64,000 nt of DNA from Echinicola arenosa (lineage in GTDB: Bacteria > Bacteroidota > Bacteroidia > Cytophagales > Cyclobacteriaceae): NCBI RefSeq assembly GCF_014841125.1, contig NZ_JACYTQ010000006.1, positions 235,829 to 299,828 of the forward strand, given 5' to 3'. The stretch's first letter is position 1; each line of letters begins with the position of its first letter. This document shows, piece after piece, positions 43,235 through 52,627 of the stretch. Made by a program: the position numbers and the translations under genes. Under the pieces are notes generated by a model. It was not told the origin of the DNA and did no database searches. It was given only the letters and a program-made list of their open reading frames with translations.

Positions 43235-43561
43235 TTAGATGGCGAAGCTTTCTCCACATCCGCAAGTGCGGGAAGCATTAGGGTTGACAAATTGAAAACC
43301 TTTGCCGTTCAGGCCATCGGTGAATTCCAAGGTGGTGCCAGCCAAGTAAAGTAAGCTTTTTTTATCTACAAGGATCTTGATTCCATTGTCTTCAAATACT
43401 TTGTCACTATCGGCAATGTTCTCGTCAAAGCCTAGGTCGTACATCAAGCCCGAGCAGCCACCGCCCTTTACCGATACTCGGATATTCTCATTGTCCTTTC
43501 TGCCCTCTTCCTGTTTCAATTCTAGGATCCGCTCTTTTGCTTTGTCTGAAACGATGATCAT
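43235..43561 (-). CDS. A-type iron-sulfur cluster carrier (IscA/ErpA-like)
   Basis: The 108-residue protein has all three conserved cysteines: Cys36 in VKGGGCSGLMYDLGFD and Cys100/Cys102 in NASRTCGCGESF. It delivers iron-sulfur clusters to apo-proteins. It is the complete counterpart of the truncated-motif paralogue at 31311-31631. A divergent gene, mce, begins 96 bases away. Confidence 0.94.
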   Translation of the reverse strand: MIIVSDKAKERILELKQEEGRKDNENIRVSVKGGGCSGLMYDLGFDENIADSDKVFEDNGIKILVDKKSLLYLAGTTLEFTDGLNGKGFQFVNPNASRTCGCGESFAI

Positions 43562-43656
43562 ATTTTCTGTAGATTAATGTTCAAGTGAATTTAGATTAAG
43601 CTATAAACATGCTTAACTTAGAAATAATTCCTACTACAAATATACAAATTTAGCGC

Positions 43657-44070
43657 ATGAGAAAAATCGAGCACTTAGGAATAGCTGTGAAAGACCTAAA
43701 AAAATCCACAGAATTGTTTGAAAAGCTCCTTGGTAAGCCATCTTATAAAGAAGAAGCGGTAAAAAGAGAGGAAGTTGTTACCTCTTTTTTTCAAGTGGGA
43801 GAAACCAAGATAGAACTGCTTCAGTCAAGTGATAGTCAAGGTCCTATTCGTAAGTTTATCGAAAAAAGAAATGAAGGATTGCACCATATTGCATTTGCAG
43901 TTGATGATATTTATGCAGAAATGAAAAGACTTCAAGAAGCAGGTTTCGAAGTGCTCAATGATGTACCAAAAAGAGGTGCGGATCATAAATTAATTGTATT
44001 TTTGCACCCTCGATCCACCAATGGTGTTTTGGTGGAATTGTGTCAGGAGATAGATTCAAGTTTAGAATAA
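43657..44070 (+). CDS. mce: Methylmalonyl-CoA epimerase
   Basis: This 137-residue VOC-fold enzyme interconverts the two methylmalonyl-CoA epimers. It has IEHLGIAVKDLKKSTELFEKLLG, EGLHHIAFAVDDI and a metal Glu in GVLVELCQE. It belongs to the propionate route together with the carboxyltransferase at 24362, though the genes are far apart. Confidence 0.94.
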   Translation: MRKIEHLGIAVKDLKKSTELFEKLLGKPSYKEEAVKREEVVTSFFQVGETKIELLQSSDSQGPIRKFIEKRNEGLHHIAFAVDDIYAEMKRLQEAGFEVLNDVPKRGADHKLIVFLHPRSTNGVLVELCQEIDSSLE

Positions 44071-44108
44071 ATTCTTGAAAGAACAGAAAAGCTTAAGAAA
44101 AGTATATC

Positions 44109-45137
44109 ATGAGTGAAAAGAGAACAGAAATAGGAGAACTGGGAGAGTTTGGTCTGATTGATCAGTTGAATAGTAAAATAAAAATACGACATCAGGAAAC
44201 TTTAAAAGGAATCGGTGATGATGCAGCGGTATTGGATGCAGGGGACAAGGTAAAGGTAATCACTACTGACCTTTTACTTGAAGGGGTTCATTTTGATCTT
44301 TCCTATGCACCACTTCATCATTTGGGGTTCAAAGCGGTTGCTGTCAATATTTCAGATGTAGCAGCTATGAACGCCTTTCCCAAACAGATAACTGTAAGTA
44401 TTGCCTTGAGCAATAGATTTTCTGTGGAGGCGGTGGAGGCTTTATATGCAGGAATTAATGCCGCAGCAGAACATTATAATGTTGACGTTATCGGAGGAGA
44501 TACCACCAGTTCAAGGTCCGGTTTGGTAATTTCTGTAACTGCTATTGGAGAGGTAGAAAAAGGCAAGGAAGTATATCGTTCTGGAGCCAAAGTAAATGAT
44601 ATTATCTGTGTTACTGGGGATCTAGGAGCAGCTTTAATCGGCCTTCAGGTTTTGGAAAGAGAAAAAGAGGTATTTATGGCTGACCCTAATATGAAACCTC
44701 AATTGGATAAGTACTCTTATGTGACAGGCCGGCAACTTAAACCCGACGCCAGAATGGATATCATCCATGAGCTAAAGGAGTTGGATGTGGTTCCTACAGC
44801 TATGATGGATGTCTCAGATGGACTAGCCTCTGAACTTTTTCATATCTGTAAAGAATCCAATGTCGGGGTAATGATTTATGAGGATAAATTACCAATCGAT
44901 AAGCAAACCTTTGATACAGCGGTAGAGTTCAACTTAGATCCGATTACTTGTGTTTTGAATGGGGGAGAGGATTATGAATTGTTGTTTACGATCAGTCAAG
45001 ATGATTTTCATAAGTTGGAAAAACACCCAGATATTCATTTTATCGGTCATGTGACCAAAGCAGATGAAGGGAAGTTTATGGTGACAAAAAGTGAAACGGC
45101 CGTTCAGCTAAAAGCACAAGGCTGGGTGCACTTTTAG
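44109..45137 (+). CDS. thiL: Thiamine-monophosphate kinase
   Basis: This 342-residue PurM-like kinase converts thiamine phosphate to thiamine diphosphate. Metal- and ATP-binding motifs are KGIGDDAAVLD, TTDLLLEGVHFDL, VIGGDTTSSRSGLVISVTAIG and MDVSDGLASEL, then NGGEDYELLFT. No TPP riboswitch is visible in the 38-base gap upstream. Confidence 0.95.
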   Translation: MSEKRTEIGELGEFGLIDQLNSKIKIRHQETLKGIGDDAAVLDAGDKVKVITTDLLLEGVHFDLSYAPLHHLGFKAVAVNISDVAAMNAFPKQITVSIALSNRFSVEAVEALYAGINAAAEHYNVDVIGGDTTSSRSGLVISVTAIGEVEKGKEVYRSGAKVNDIICVTGDLGAALIGLQVLEREKEVFMADPNMKPQLDKYSYVTGRQLKPDARMDIIHELKELDVVPTAMMDVSDGLASELFHICKESNVGVMIYEDKLPIDKQTFDTAVEFNLDPITCVLNGGEDYELLFTISQDDFHKLEKHPDIHFIGHVTKADEGKFMVTKSETAVQLKAQGWVHF

Positions 45138-45159
45138 AAGCAAAGGCTATTGAGTATTA

Positions 45160-45230
45160 TTAACCACAGTTGGAAAGATGAAAAGAGAGAATTGATTCTT
45201 TTTTGCTACCAGCTGTGGTTTTTTATTTGA
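45160..45230. terminator. Terminator between thiL and ruvC
   Basis: AACCACAGTTGG and CCAGCTGTGGTT form a 12-base stem with one wobble. A long AT-rich loop separates the arms, and TTTTTTA follows on the plus strand. It lies between convergent genes; the ruvC stop is inside its T-run. Confidence 0.6.
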
Positions 45231-45795
45231 CCCTATCAGGATTTTCTTCCAAAAAGGCTTTCCATCCTGCGGTTCTTCCTCGTGTTTGTAATCGTCCATC
45301 ATGGAAATGGTGGCATAGTGCCACAGCCAATGCATCGGTAGCATCCAATAGCTTGGGGATTGATTCAATTTTTAAAAGTGTTTTGAGCATTTCAGCCACT
45401 TGTTCTTTGGAGGCATTACCATTTCCAGTGACAGATTGTTTTACTTTTTTGGGAGAGTATTCGGCAATGGGGATATCCCTGGCCAACGCTGCTGCCATCG
45501 CCACTCCTTGAGCCCGCCCTAACTTCAGCATAGACTGGACATTTTGTCCATAAAAGGGAGCTTCCAAAGCTACTTTGTCCGGCAAGAATTCATCGATAAT
45601 GCCGATAATCCGTTCAAAAATCTTTTTCAGTTTTAGTTCATGAGAACCATATTTCTTAAGGTGGATAACACCATATTGTATGGTCTCATATTTATTTCCT
45701 TTTACCAAAATCAATCCATAGCCCATCACATTTGTGCCGGGATCAATTCCTAAAATGATTTGTTCTTTCACCTCCTTTTTCGCTATTTTGCCCAT
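45223..45795 (-). CDS. ruvC: Holliday junction resolvase RuvC
   Basis: The 190-residue protein has the four catalytic acids: Asp in [15 protein letters not shown], Glu in [15 protein letters not shown], and the two Asp in [13 protein letters not shown]. It cuts four-way DNA junctions symmetrically during recombination repair. It is divergent from the glycosyltransferase gene with only 26 bases between start codons. Confidence 0.95.
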   Translation of the reverse strand: MGKIAKKEVKEQIILGIDPGTNVMGYGLILVKGNKYETIQYGVIHLKKYGSHELKLKKIFERIIGIIDEFLPDKVALEAPFYGQNVQSMLKLGRAQGVAMAAALARDIPIAEYSPKKVKQSVTGNGNASKEQVAEMLKTLLKIESIPKLLDATDALAVALCHHFHDGRLQTRGRTAGWKAFLEENPDRVK

Positions 45796-45821
45796 TAGCG
45801 CAATTTAGTAGAAATCCTCCC

Positions 45822-46943
45822 ATGGGCATGAATCTTTTGGCATTTTTCTTTTTTGGAGCCTTGGTTATTTATTTGGCCATATTGGTGATGCTGGCCGTTT
45901 TTTGGCGTAAGTCAAAGGGCAAGACTACAGAGAAAATGAATATTTTCGATTATCCAGTTACCTTATTGGTTCCTTTTAGGAATGAAAAGAGCCAATTACC
46001 CAAGTTGTTGGAAAGCTTGGAGAAATTAACTTATCCAAGCTTGCAGGTTATTTTGATTGATGATGACAGCGAAGATGGTGGGGCAGAATACGTTGAGTCC
46101 TGGATCAAAGGAAAAAGTTATAGCCATTTTTTAATGGTCCAAAGTCAGGAGCAAGGGAAAAAAGGAGCGATTGAACAAGGAGTGGTTCTTTCCAACGGCT
46201 ATATTATTTTAACGACTGATGCTGATTGTGTTTTGCCTACAGATTGGGTCGAAAATATGCTTCAGCCTTTTAACGACCCCAAAGTTCAAATGGTGGCTGG
46301 GCCTGTGATGTCAGAAGACAGAAAAAGTAACTTCAATCAATTCCAACAAATAGAATGGTCCAGTATTTTGTTGATGACCAATTTCTTTTTTCAGATCAAT
46401 AAACCCATCATGTGTAGTGCTGCTAATATGGGTTACAGAAAAGAAGCTTTCCAACATTTGGGTGGTTATCAAGGAAACAGTGAACAGCGCTCAGGAGATG
46501 ATTCGTTTTTGTTGGAGAAAATGGTAAGGGCATTTGGACATCATGCAATTCATTATTTCACTGATAAAAAAGTATTGGTTAGGACCAAGGCACAAAAAAG
46601 CTGGAGCTTATTCCTTGCACAAAGGGCGCGATGGATTAGTAAATGGAACCAGCATCAATCCATGGAAAATGCATTTGGAGCAGTGGTGACCGCTGGGTTT
46701 TCCTTGGCTAGTTTGTTAAGTCCGCTGCTACTATTGGGGTCTGGCTGGATGCCGCTTCTTTTTTTGCTTTATTGGGTACTTAAATTAGGTGTGGAGTATG
46801 TTGTGATGAATAAAGTTTTGGAAGGATATGAAATAAAAGCACCTTTTTTAAGTTTTATTTACGCGAGTTTCTGTCATCCTTGTTTTGTGATTGTTGTGGC
46901 TTTGTCTTCATTTTTCGGGAAATTCAAGTGGAAAGGAAGGTAA
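45822..46943 (+). CDS. Membrane glycosyltransferase, family 2
   Basis: The 373-residue protein has an N-terminal membrane helix (about 2-25). The GT-A domain has VTLLVPFRNEKSQLPKLLESL, ILIDDDSEDGG, LTTDADCVLP (DxD), EQRSGDDSFL and the QxxRW-type AQRARWISKW, followed by C-terminal membrane helices. This is the processive-GT2-like layout used for polysaccharide or glycolipid synthesis at the inner membrane. It heads a run of same-strand genes. Confidence 0.9.
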   Translation: MGMNLLAFFFFGALVIYLAILVMLAVFWRKSKGKTTEKMNIFDYPVTLLVPFRNEKSQLPKLLESLEKLTYPSLQVILIDDDSEDGGAEYVESWIKGKSYSHFLMVQSQEQGKKGAIEQGVVLSNGYIILTTDADCVLPTDWVENMLQPFNDPKVQMVAGPVMSEDRKSNFNQFQQIEWSSILLMTNFFFQINKPIMCSAANMGYRKEAFQHLGGYQGNSEQRSGDDSFLLEKMVRAFGHHAIHYFTDKKVLVRTKAQKSWSLFLAQRARWISKWNQHQSMENAFGAVVTAGFSLASLLSPLLLLGSGWMPLLFLLYWVLKLGVEYVVMNKVLEGYEIKAPFLSFIYASFCHPCFVIVVALSSFFGKFKWKGR

Positions 46944-46985
46944 TGTGTTTGAATAGACCTAAATTTACTTAAACATTAGATTAGG

Positions 46986-47237
46986 ATGTCAGAGGAAGAG
47001 TATGAATTAATGGACGAATTGTATTTTGTACAGCCTTTTAGCTACCTTAAAGAGACGCTTGGTTGGGAAGAAGAGCGGTTATTGCTGGTCTTACAAGGGC
47101 TTTATGAAAGGGAACTGATCAAATGCTTAAAGGAGCCTGATAGAGAGATTTTTGATGAAGTGGAGGTAGTGAAAGAAGGAAGGGCTTATTATTATCTGGC
47201 TACCAAGAAAGGCCTTATGGAACACAATACAATGTAA
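46986..47237 (+). CDS. Small acidic protein, possible winged-helix fold
   Basis: The 83-residue protein has no close family I recognise. Its pattern, a helix (SYLKETLGWEEERLLLVLQGLYERELI) then charged beta-like strands (EVEVVKEGRAYYYLATKKG), would suit a winged helix or MarR-like wing. It lies between a glycosyltransferase and a signalling phosphatase, 42 and 11 bases away, and may belong to the regulatory part of the locus. Confidence 0.65.
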   Translation: MSEEEYELMDELYFVQPFSYLKETLGWEEERLLLVLQGLYERELIKCLKEPDREIFDEVEVVKEGRAYYYLATKKGLMEHNTM

Positions 47238-47248
47238 ATGACAAGGGT

Positions 47249-48460
47249 TTGACTGCAGAAACAGTAAAATATCAAAGAAAAGAACTTGAGCTCAAGGCTC
47301 TGCTGGAAATCACGCAGGCCATCAATGAGAACAAAACAGAATCTGTTCTACTCAACATATTTAAGTTTACCTGTTTGGTGCATCTTAATATTAGGTCTTT
47401 GGTTTTGTATGTGGCCAATTCAGAAGGATTTGAAGAAAGGGTAAAACATGGGGTGAAGCAAAATATTCCCAAGCTTATTCCTCACACTGATGTGGATGAT
47501 AATCGGGAAATTGGGAAGCTGAATTTAGTGATGCCGGAGGATTATTCATTTAATGAACTGGATATATATGTTCCGGTTTATCATAAGGATAAGATGCTCG
47601 CTATTTTACTGCTAAAAATAAAAGATACTGAACAGGAGTTAGATCTCGACTTTACACAGGCGTTGACCAATATCCTGGTAGTGGCATTAGAAAACAAACG
47701 ATTTGCTAGAAGGCAATTGGAGCAAGAAAGGTTGAAGCGTGAAGTGGAAATCGCCAGCAATGTGCAGCGGATGTTGTTTCCGGCTACCTTACCTGTTAAG
47801 GATAAAATTGATGCAAAAGTAACTTACTACCCCCATAGCACGGTTGGTGGGGACTATTATGATTTGATAGAGAAATCGGAAGATGAAGTTTTCTTTTGTA
47901 TTGCTGATGTGTCAGGCAAAGGCATGCCAGCGGCTTTGTTAATGTCCAACTTTCAGGCGGCATTGAGAACTTTGCTCAGAAGCTCATCTGACTTGAAGAT
48001 GGTTGCGGAACAGTTAAACTTTACCATATTTGAAAACACTAATGGGGAAAGGTTCATTACTTTCTTTTTAGGGCATTATAATTATAAGACCAAAACACTG
48101 AAATTTATCAATGCAGGTCATAATCCGCCTGTGCTTTGTTGGGAGAAAGAAGGTAAAAGTGAGCTTTTGGAAGCAGGGACTACCATTTTGGGGGCCTTTA
48201 AGCAGTTACCGTTTTTAGAAGAAGGTGAGCGCTCTGGATTAAGTGACTTTACCTTACACATGTATACAGATGGCTTGACAGAAGCTTTCAATGCAAATGA
48301 TGAAGAATATGGAGAGGAACGGTTTATGTCTTTTGTCAATAGGAACAATTGCATTTCCCCTGAATATTTCCATGAAGTTTTTTTTGAGGAATGGAATGAA
48401 TTTTCTGGAGAGATAGCTCGTAGGGATGACATCACCTTGTTGAGTATTCGCTTCAAATAA
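47249..48460 (+). CDS. GAF-linked PP2C/SpoIIE serine phosphatase (RsbU-like)
   Basis: The 403-residue protein starts at TTG 47249; no in-frame ATG lies nearby. A GAF-like sensor region covers about 15-155, then a linker helix and a SpoIIE domain (about 170-403) with VGGDYYDLIE, FCIADVSGKGMPAALLMSNFQAALR, INAGHNPPVL and YTDGLTEAFNANDEEYGEERF. Such enzymes dephosphorylate anti-sigma antagonist proteins. No anti-sigma kinase is adjacent, so its target is unknown. Confidence 0.9.
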   Translation: MTAETVKYQRKELELKALLEITQAINENKTESVLLNIFKFTCLVHLNIRSLVLYVANSEGFEERVKHGVKQNIPKLIPHTDVDDNREIGKLNLVMPEDYSFNELDIYVPVYHKDKMLAILLLKIKDTEQELDLDFTQALTNILVVALENKRFARRQLEQERLKREVEIASNVQRMLFPATLPVKDKIDAKVTYYPHSTVGGDYYDLIEKSEDEVFFCIADVSGKGMPAALLMSNFQAALRTLLRSSSDLKMVAEQLNFTIFENTNGERFITFFLGHYNYKTKTLKFINAGHNPPVLCWEKEGKSELLEAGTTILGAFKQLPFLEEGERSGLSDFTLHMYTDGLTEAFNANDEEYGEERFMSFVNRNNCISPEYFHEVFFEEWNEFSGEIARRDDITLLSIRFK

Positions 48461-48466
48461 TGGGCT

Positions 48467-49093
48467 ATGATCATTCATTATGTGCCTCGACTTATCAAAC
48501 GCCTTTTTCCAAGATATGTCTGGAATAAATCCAGGGAGGAGGCTAAGGTTTATTTGACTTTTGATGATGGACCTGTTCCGGAAATCACCCCTTATATTTT
48601 GGATCAGCTATCTGAAAGGGGAATGAAGGCAACATTTTTCATGGTAGGAGATAATGTTAAGAAATACCCGGAAATTGCTCAGAGGGTAGTGGAAGAAGGA
48701 CACCAAATCGGTAACCATACTTTTAACCACTTACAGGGGAATAGAGTAAACACCGCAACTTATATTAATAATGTGTCTTTTTGCAATGATATCATCCAGG
48801 AGGTAACCGGTAAAGTGACAGGCTTGTTTAGGCCTCCTTATGGGAGATTAAAACGGAGCCAGTTAACAGTGCTTTCAGATCAATACCAAATCATCATGTG
48901 GGATGTGCTTTCGGGAGATTATGATCCGCGACAACCTCCAAAGCAATGTTTGTCCAAAACAATAAAATACACCCAAAATGGTTCAATTATATTATTTCAT
49001 GATCAGCTAAAAACGGTCTCTATTATCAAGAAAGTTTTACCATCATACCTAGACTATCTACAAGACCAAAAATATCAAACCGAAGTGTTATGA
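48467..49093 (+). CDS. Polysaccharide deacetylase (NodB family)
   Basis: The 208-residue carbohydrate esterase 4 domain carries LTFDDGPVPEI (Asp33-Asp34), the metal His pair in HQIGNHTFNHL and FRPPYGRL. It removes N- or O-acetyl groups from polysaccharides. It has no clear signal peptide. It starts 6 bases after the phosphatase and overlaps the second glycosyltransferase by 4 bases, indicating coupled synthesis. Confidence 0.93.
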   Translation: MIIHYVPRLIKRLFPRYVWNKSREEAKVYLTFDDGPVPEITPYILDQLSERGMKATFFMVGDNVKKYPEIAQRVVEEGHQIGNHTFNHLQGNRVNTATYINNVSFCNDIIQEVTGKVTGLFRPPYGRLKRSQLTVLSDQYQIIMWDVLSGDYDPRQPPKQCLSKTIKYTQNGSIILFHDQLKTVSIIKKVLPSYLDYLQDQKYQTEVL

Positions 49094-50184
49094 TGCTCTT
49101 CATTGCATTGATATTAGTTGTTTTGTTATTGGTCCAGGACTTCCTATTGTTTTTTTTTATTCGTTTCAATTTTAAAGATTACAGTAAAAGGAATGTTGAT
49201 TTACCTATGGTGTCGGTTCTTTTACCTGCTCGAAATGAGGCCGGTACTATAAAAGCATGCCTTAAGTCTTTTGAGTCTATAAATTACCCTCCTCAAAAGA
49301 TTGAATTTATAGTAGGTAATGACCAAAGTGAAGACCATACGGGACAGATTTTAAGAGGTTGGTCCAATAAAGTTTCCAATCGTACTTATGTGGAAATAGA
49401 AACGCGCTATTCCCATCTTAATGGCAAGGCCAATGCTTTGGCACAAATGGCACAAGTGGCCAATGGAGAGCTTTTGCTGTTTACAGATGCGGATTGCAGG
49501 GCTAATGAGTTTTGGGTAGAGGAAATGGTTAGCGCTTTTGAACCCCAATATGGGCTAATAGTTGGAGTGACAGAGGTGGTGGGTGAAAATATCTTTGAGA
49601 GGCTTCAAGGAATGGATTGGTGGATTACCCTTGGGATGATTAAAGTCACCGCAGATTTGGGGAAACTATTAACTGCTGTCGGGAACAATATGCTGGTAAG
49701 CAGGGAGGCTTATGAAGCTATTGGAGGCTATGAGTCACTTGGATTTTCAGTGACGGAAGATTTTGCACTTGGACAAGCCGTGATGGAAAAAGGGTATCAT
49801 CCAGTTCATCAAATGACTTCTAGAAGTTTGGTATATACTAAGGGCGAAAAAAACTTTTTTCAGCTGATGCGCCAAAGAAAGCGATGGATGCGTGGAGCTT
49901 TGAGCTTACCCTTTCGATGGAAACTTTTGCTGGTACTGCAGGCTTTGTTTTTTCCTGCCATCATTACAGTGCTTGTTTTTAACATATGGCTTGGAGGATT
50001 AATATGGTTAGGGAAAATATGGGTTCAAGCTGCGTTTATTAAGAAGTTAACCCATAATTGTAAGGGTAAAGTGAATTGGGGAGAATTATTTATTTTTGAA
50101 GTTTATCATCTAGTAATTTCATGGTCAACAATAGTGTATTATTTTTGGCCTTCGAAAATTAATTGGAAAGAGAGGAGATACTGA
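49090..50184 (+). CDS. Membrane glycosyltransferase, family 2 (second copy)
   Basis: The 364-residue protein has an N-terminal membrane helix and a GT-A domain with VSVLLPARNEAGTIKACLKSF, LFTDADCRAN, SVTEDFALG (acid base) and MRQRKRWMRGAL, then C-terminal membrane helices. It resembles the first family 2 enzyme of this locus. With the deacetylase it may build an amino-sugar polymer or glycolipid. Its stop shares bases with the tatD ATG. Confidence 0.9.
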   Translation: MMLFIALILVVLLLVQDFLLFFFIRFNFKDYSKRNVDLPMVSVLLPARNEAGTIKACLKSFESINYPPQKIEFIVGNDQSEDHTGQILRGWSNKVSNRTYVEIETRYSHLNGKANALAQMAQVANGELLLFTDADCRANEFWVEEMVSAFEPQYGLIVGVTEVVGENIFERLQGMDWWITLGMIKVTADLGKLLTAVGNNMLVSREAYEAIGGYESLGFSVTEDFALGQAVMEKGYHPVHQMTSRSLVYTKGEKNFFQLMRQRKRWMRGALSLPFRWKLLLVLQALFFPAIITVLVFNIWLGGLIWLGKIWVQAAFIKKLTHNCKGKVNWGELFIFEVYHLVISWSTIVYYFWPSKINWKERRY

Positions 50185-50960
50185 TGCATTTTATTGATAC
50201 CCACGCCCATATTTATTCCAAAAAGTACGATAGTGATAGAGATGAGGTGATTCAACGGTGTAGGGAGAATGGTGTGGATAAGATATATATGCCCAATGTG
50301 GATGTGGAATCCATAGATGCCATGTTGGAAGCTGAGCAAAAATACCCAGACATGTGCGTCCCCATGATGGGGCTGCATCCCTGTGATGTGAAGAAGGGTT
50401 TTGAAAAAGAGCTCTACATTATGGAGGATTGGTTGGCCAAGCGTGAGTTTGTCGCCATCGGGGAGATAGGTACGGATCTTTATTGGGATAAAAGTCTTTT
50501 TGAATTGCAAAAGGAGGCTTTGAAGGTTCAGATTGCTTGGGCAAAAGAAAAGCATCTGCCTATCATACTTCATTGTAGGGAATCCATTGATGAGACCATT
50601 GAAATTATAAGGAAAGAGAAAGATGATCTTTTGACTGGGATTTTTCATTGTTTTACTGGTTCCCTTAGTCAAGCAAAGGAAATTATTGATATGGGATTTT
50701 TGTTGGGCATAGGTGGTGTGTCAACATTTAAAAATGGAGGTTTGGATAAAGTGTTGCCTGAAATAGGCCTTGAACATCTCGTTTTGGAAACGGACGGGCC
50801 TTATTTGGCTCCTGTGCCGCATCGAGGGAAAAGAAATTCTCCAGAATATATTCCAATTATAGCAGAAAGAGTAGGCGATTTGACAGAGAGTACAATTGAT
50901 AAGGTCGCTGAAATTACTAATTTGAATGCCAACAAAGTTTTTAACCGATCTAATGTATGA
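50184..50960 (+). CDS. tatD: TatD-family metal-dependent hydrolase
   Basis: The protein has 258 residues from ATG 50184, which overlaps the preceding stop (TGATG) and has AGGAGA upstream. Metal ligands are visible: DTHAHIYS (His7, His9), IGEIGTDLYW, ILHCRES, IFHCFTGS and LETDGPYLAP. It is a 3'-5' exonuclease or deoxyribonuclease of quality control. Confidence 0.93.
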   Translation: MHFIDTHAHIYSKKYDSDRDEVIQRCRENGVDKIYMPNVDVESIDAMLEAEQKYPDMCVPMMGLHPCDVKKGFEKELYIMEDWLAKREFVAIGEIGTDLYWDKSLFELQKEALKVQIAWAKEKHLPIILHCRESIDETIEIIRKEKDDLLTGIFHCFTGSLSQAKEIIDMGFLLGIGGVSTFKNGGLDKVLPEIGLEHLVLETDGPYLAPVPHRGKRNSPEYIPIIAERVGDLTESTIDKVAEITNLNANKVFNRSNV

Positions 50961-52033
50961 ATTATAAGATCGTAAGATTAAATACCGCCGCAAAGAGCGA
51001 AATCAAATCCTCAGTTTTGATCATTTATACAGGGGGGACTTTGGGAATGGCTTATGATGAGTCAGGTTCCTTGGTGCCCTTTAACTTTGGTCAGATCCTG
51101 GAGAAGATACCCAATTTGACCAATATGAATATTGCCATTACGGTGATATCATTTCCCGAACCGATAGATTCTTCTAATGTCAATATGCAGCATTGGGTGG
51201 ATATGGCTTATATCATATATGAAAATTATGATACTTATGATGGTTTTGTGGTGCTTCATGGGACAGATACTATGGCCTATTCGGCTTCAATGCTGAGCTT
51301 TATGCTAAAAGGACTGAGTAAACCCGTGATCTTTACTGGAGCCCAACTTCCCATTAGTGCAATGCGCTCAGATGCTAGGGAAAACCTGATGACTTCTTTG
51401 GAGATAGCTATTTCCAAAGCCAATGGCAAGCCTATCGTACCTGAAGTTTGTATCTTTTTTAACCACTTGTTGCTGAGAGGTAATAGGGCCAAGAAGATGC
51501 AGAGTGTGCATTTTGATGCATTTGAGTCTGAAAATTATCCTCCACTGGCTGAGTCGGGCATTGTGATCGATTATAATTACTCTGCCATTAAGCCATTTAA
51601 GGAAGGGGTGCAGTTAAAGTACCTCAACAAGCTGGATAAGCGGGTAATGATCCTAAAGCTGTTTCCGGGGATTACATCTGAAGTCATAGACAGTTGTTTC
51701 AGAATTGAAGGTTTAAGGGGAGTGGTAATGGAAACCTATGGTTCGGGAAATAGTCCTACTGAGCCTTGGTTTATCGAAAGTGTTCAGAAAGCAGTAGAGA
51801 AAGGGATAATTATTCTAAATGTTTCCCAATGTAATGGTGGTAGGGTAATCCAAGGTAGGTATGAAACAAGTAAAGAACTAAAGCGACTTGGGGTGCTTAG
51901 TGGAGGAGACATTACTTCAGAAGCTGCCATATGTAAGATGATGTTCCTGCTTGCCAATGAGACGGATGAGGATGAAATTAGAAGGAAGCTGATAACTCCT
52001 ATTGCAGGAGAGATGTCATTGACCAGCAATTGA
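50957..52033 (+). CDS. ansA: Type I L-asparaginase
   Basis: The 358-residue cytoplasmic type has IYTGGTLGMAY (catalytic Thr), VLHGTDTMAYSASMLSFML (second Thr and Asp), TGAQLPISAMRSDARENL and a C-terminal GGDITSEAAICKM. It hydrolyses asparagine to aspartate and ammonia. It overlaps tatD by 4 bases (ATGA) and is the end of the operon. Confidence 0.94.
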   Translation: MNYKIVRLNTAAKSEIKSSVLIIYTGGTLGMAYDESGSLVPFNFGQILEKIPNLTNMNIAITVISFPEPIDSSNVNMQHWVDMAYIIYENYDTYDGFVVLHGTDTMAYSASMLSFMLKGLSKPVIFTGAQLPISAMRSDARENLMTSLEIAISKANGKPIVPEVCIFFNHLLLRGNRAKKMQSVHFDAFESENYPPLAESGIVIDYNYSAIKPFKEGVQLKYLNKLDKRVMILKLFPGITSEVIDSCFRIEGLRGVVMETYGSGNSPTEPWFIESVQKAVEKGIIILNVSQCNGGRVIQGRYETSKELKRLGVLSGGDITSEAAICKMMFLLANETDEDEIRRKLITPIAGEMSLTSN

Positions 52034-52131
52034 TCAGGCTTCGATGAATTTTCTTGCAAATAGCCATAAGAAATATAAAATTTTTCAATAAAACAAAGGG
52101 TTGATAATCAGGTTGCTAGTAATGGGTAATG

Positions 52132-52162
52132 TTTGAATACAGCCTGAAATCGCGTATTTTTG
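52132..52162 (+). promoter_or_regulatory. Consensus promoter of tRNA-Ser
   Basis: TTTG (52132-52135), a 19-nt spacer and TATTTTTG (52155-52162) match the Bacteroidetes promoter exactly. It lies about 78 bases before the tRNA, so a 5' leader of about 70 nt would be trimmed. Confidence 0.78.
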
Positions 52163-52240
52163 CTTAAATAAGCTTTCGTTTATTTGCAGGAACTAAATAT
52201 TATATATTTATTTGTCGCTTCGATTGTTAGCGAGAAATAC

Positions 52241-52328
52241 AGAGAGGTGTCCGAGCGGTCGAAGGAGCACGCCTGGAAAGCGTGTATACCCCTAAAGGGT
52301 ATCGAGGGTTCGAATCCCTTCCTCTCTG
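52241..52328 (+). tRNA. tRNA-Ser (anticodon GGA)
   Basis: The 88-nt sequence folds as a class II tRNA. The acceptor stem is AGAGAGG / CCTCTCT, the anticodon loop holds GGA at 52275-52277 between CACGC and GCGTG, and the long variable arm is ACCCCTAAAGGGT. The T-arm is GAGGG-TTCGAAT-CCCTT. CCA is not encoded. Confidence 0.95.
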
Positions 52329-52627
52329 CACTTTACACCCTGTCAATACCATTTGGATATAGGATGGCCAATAATGTTCTTTCAAACTACTGCTCTGATT
52401 CATAATTATTTTACCGTTTGTCATTCTTATAAGTAAAGCTTTTTTAGTTCATAAAAAGATGGTTACCTTGTAAGGAAGTATGGAAAATGGGGAGTAGTAT
52501 TAGATATAAGGAAAAAATTATAACATCATCCCTTGTCATTTGAATTGAAAAAATTATATCTTTAAAAGCTCAATATTAAAATTAGAAACCGTTTAACCTT
52601 TATTTAAAGTCTATTAAAAACTAAATT
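52329..52627. other. Intergenic region before exbB
   Basis: No gene or terminator is seen. A weak promoter, CTTG-N21-TATCTTTA (52532-52564), lies about 65 bases upstream of the exbB ATG. Confidence 0.4.
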
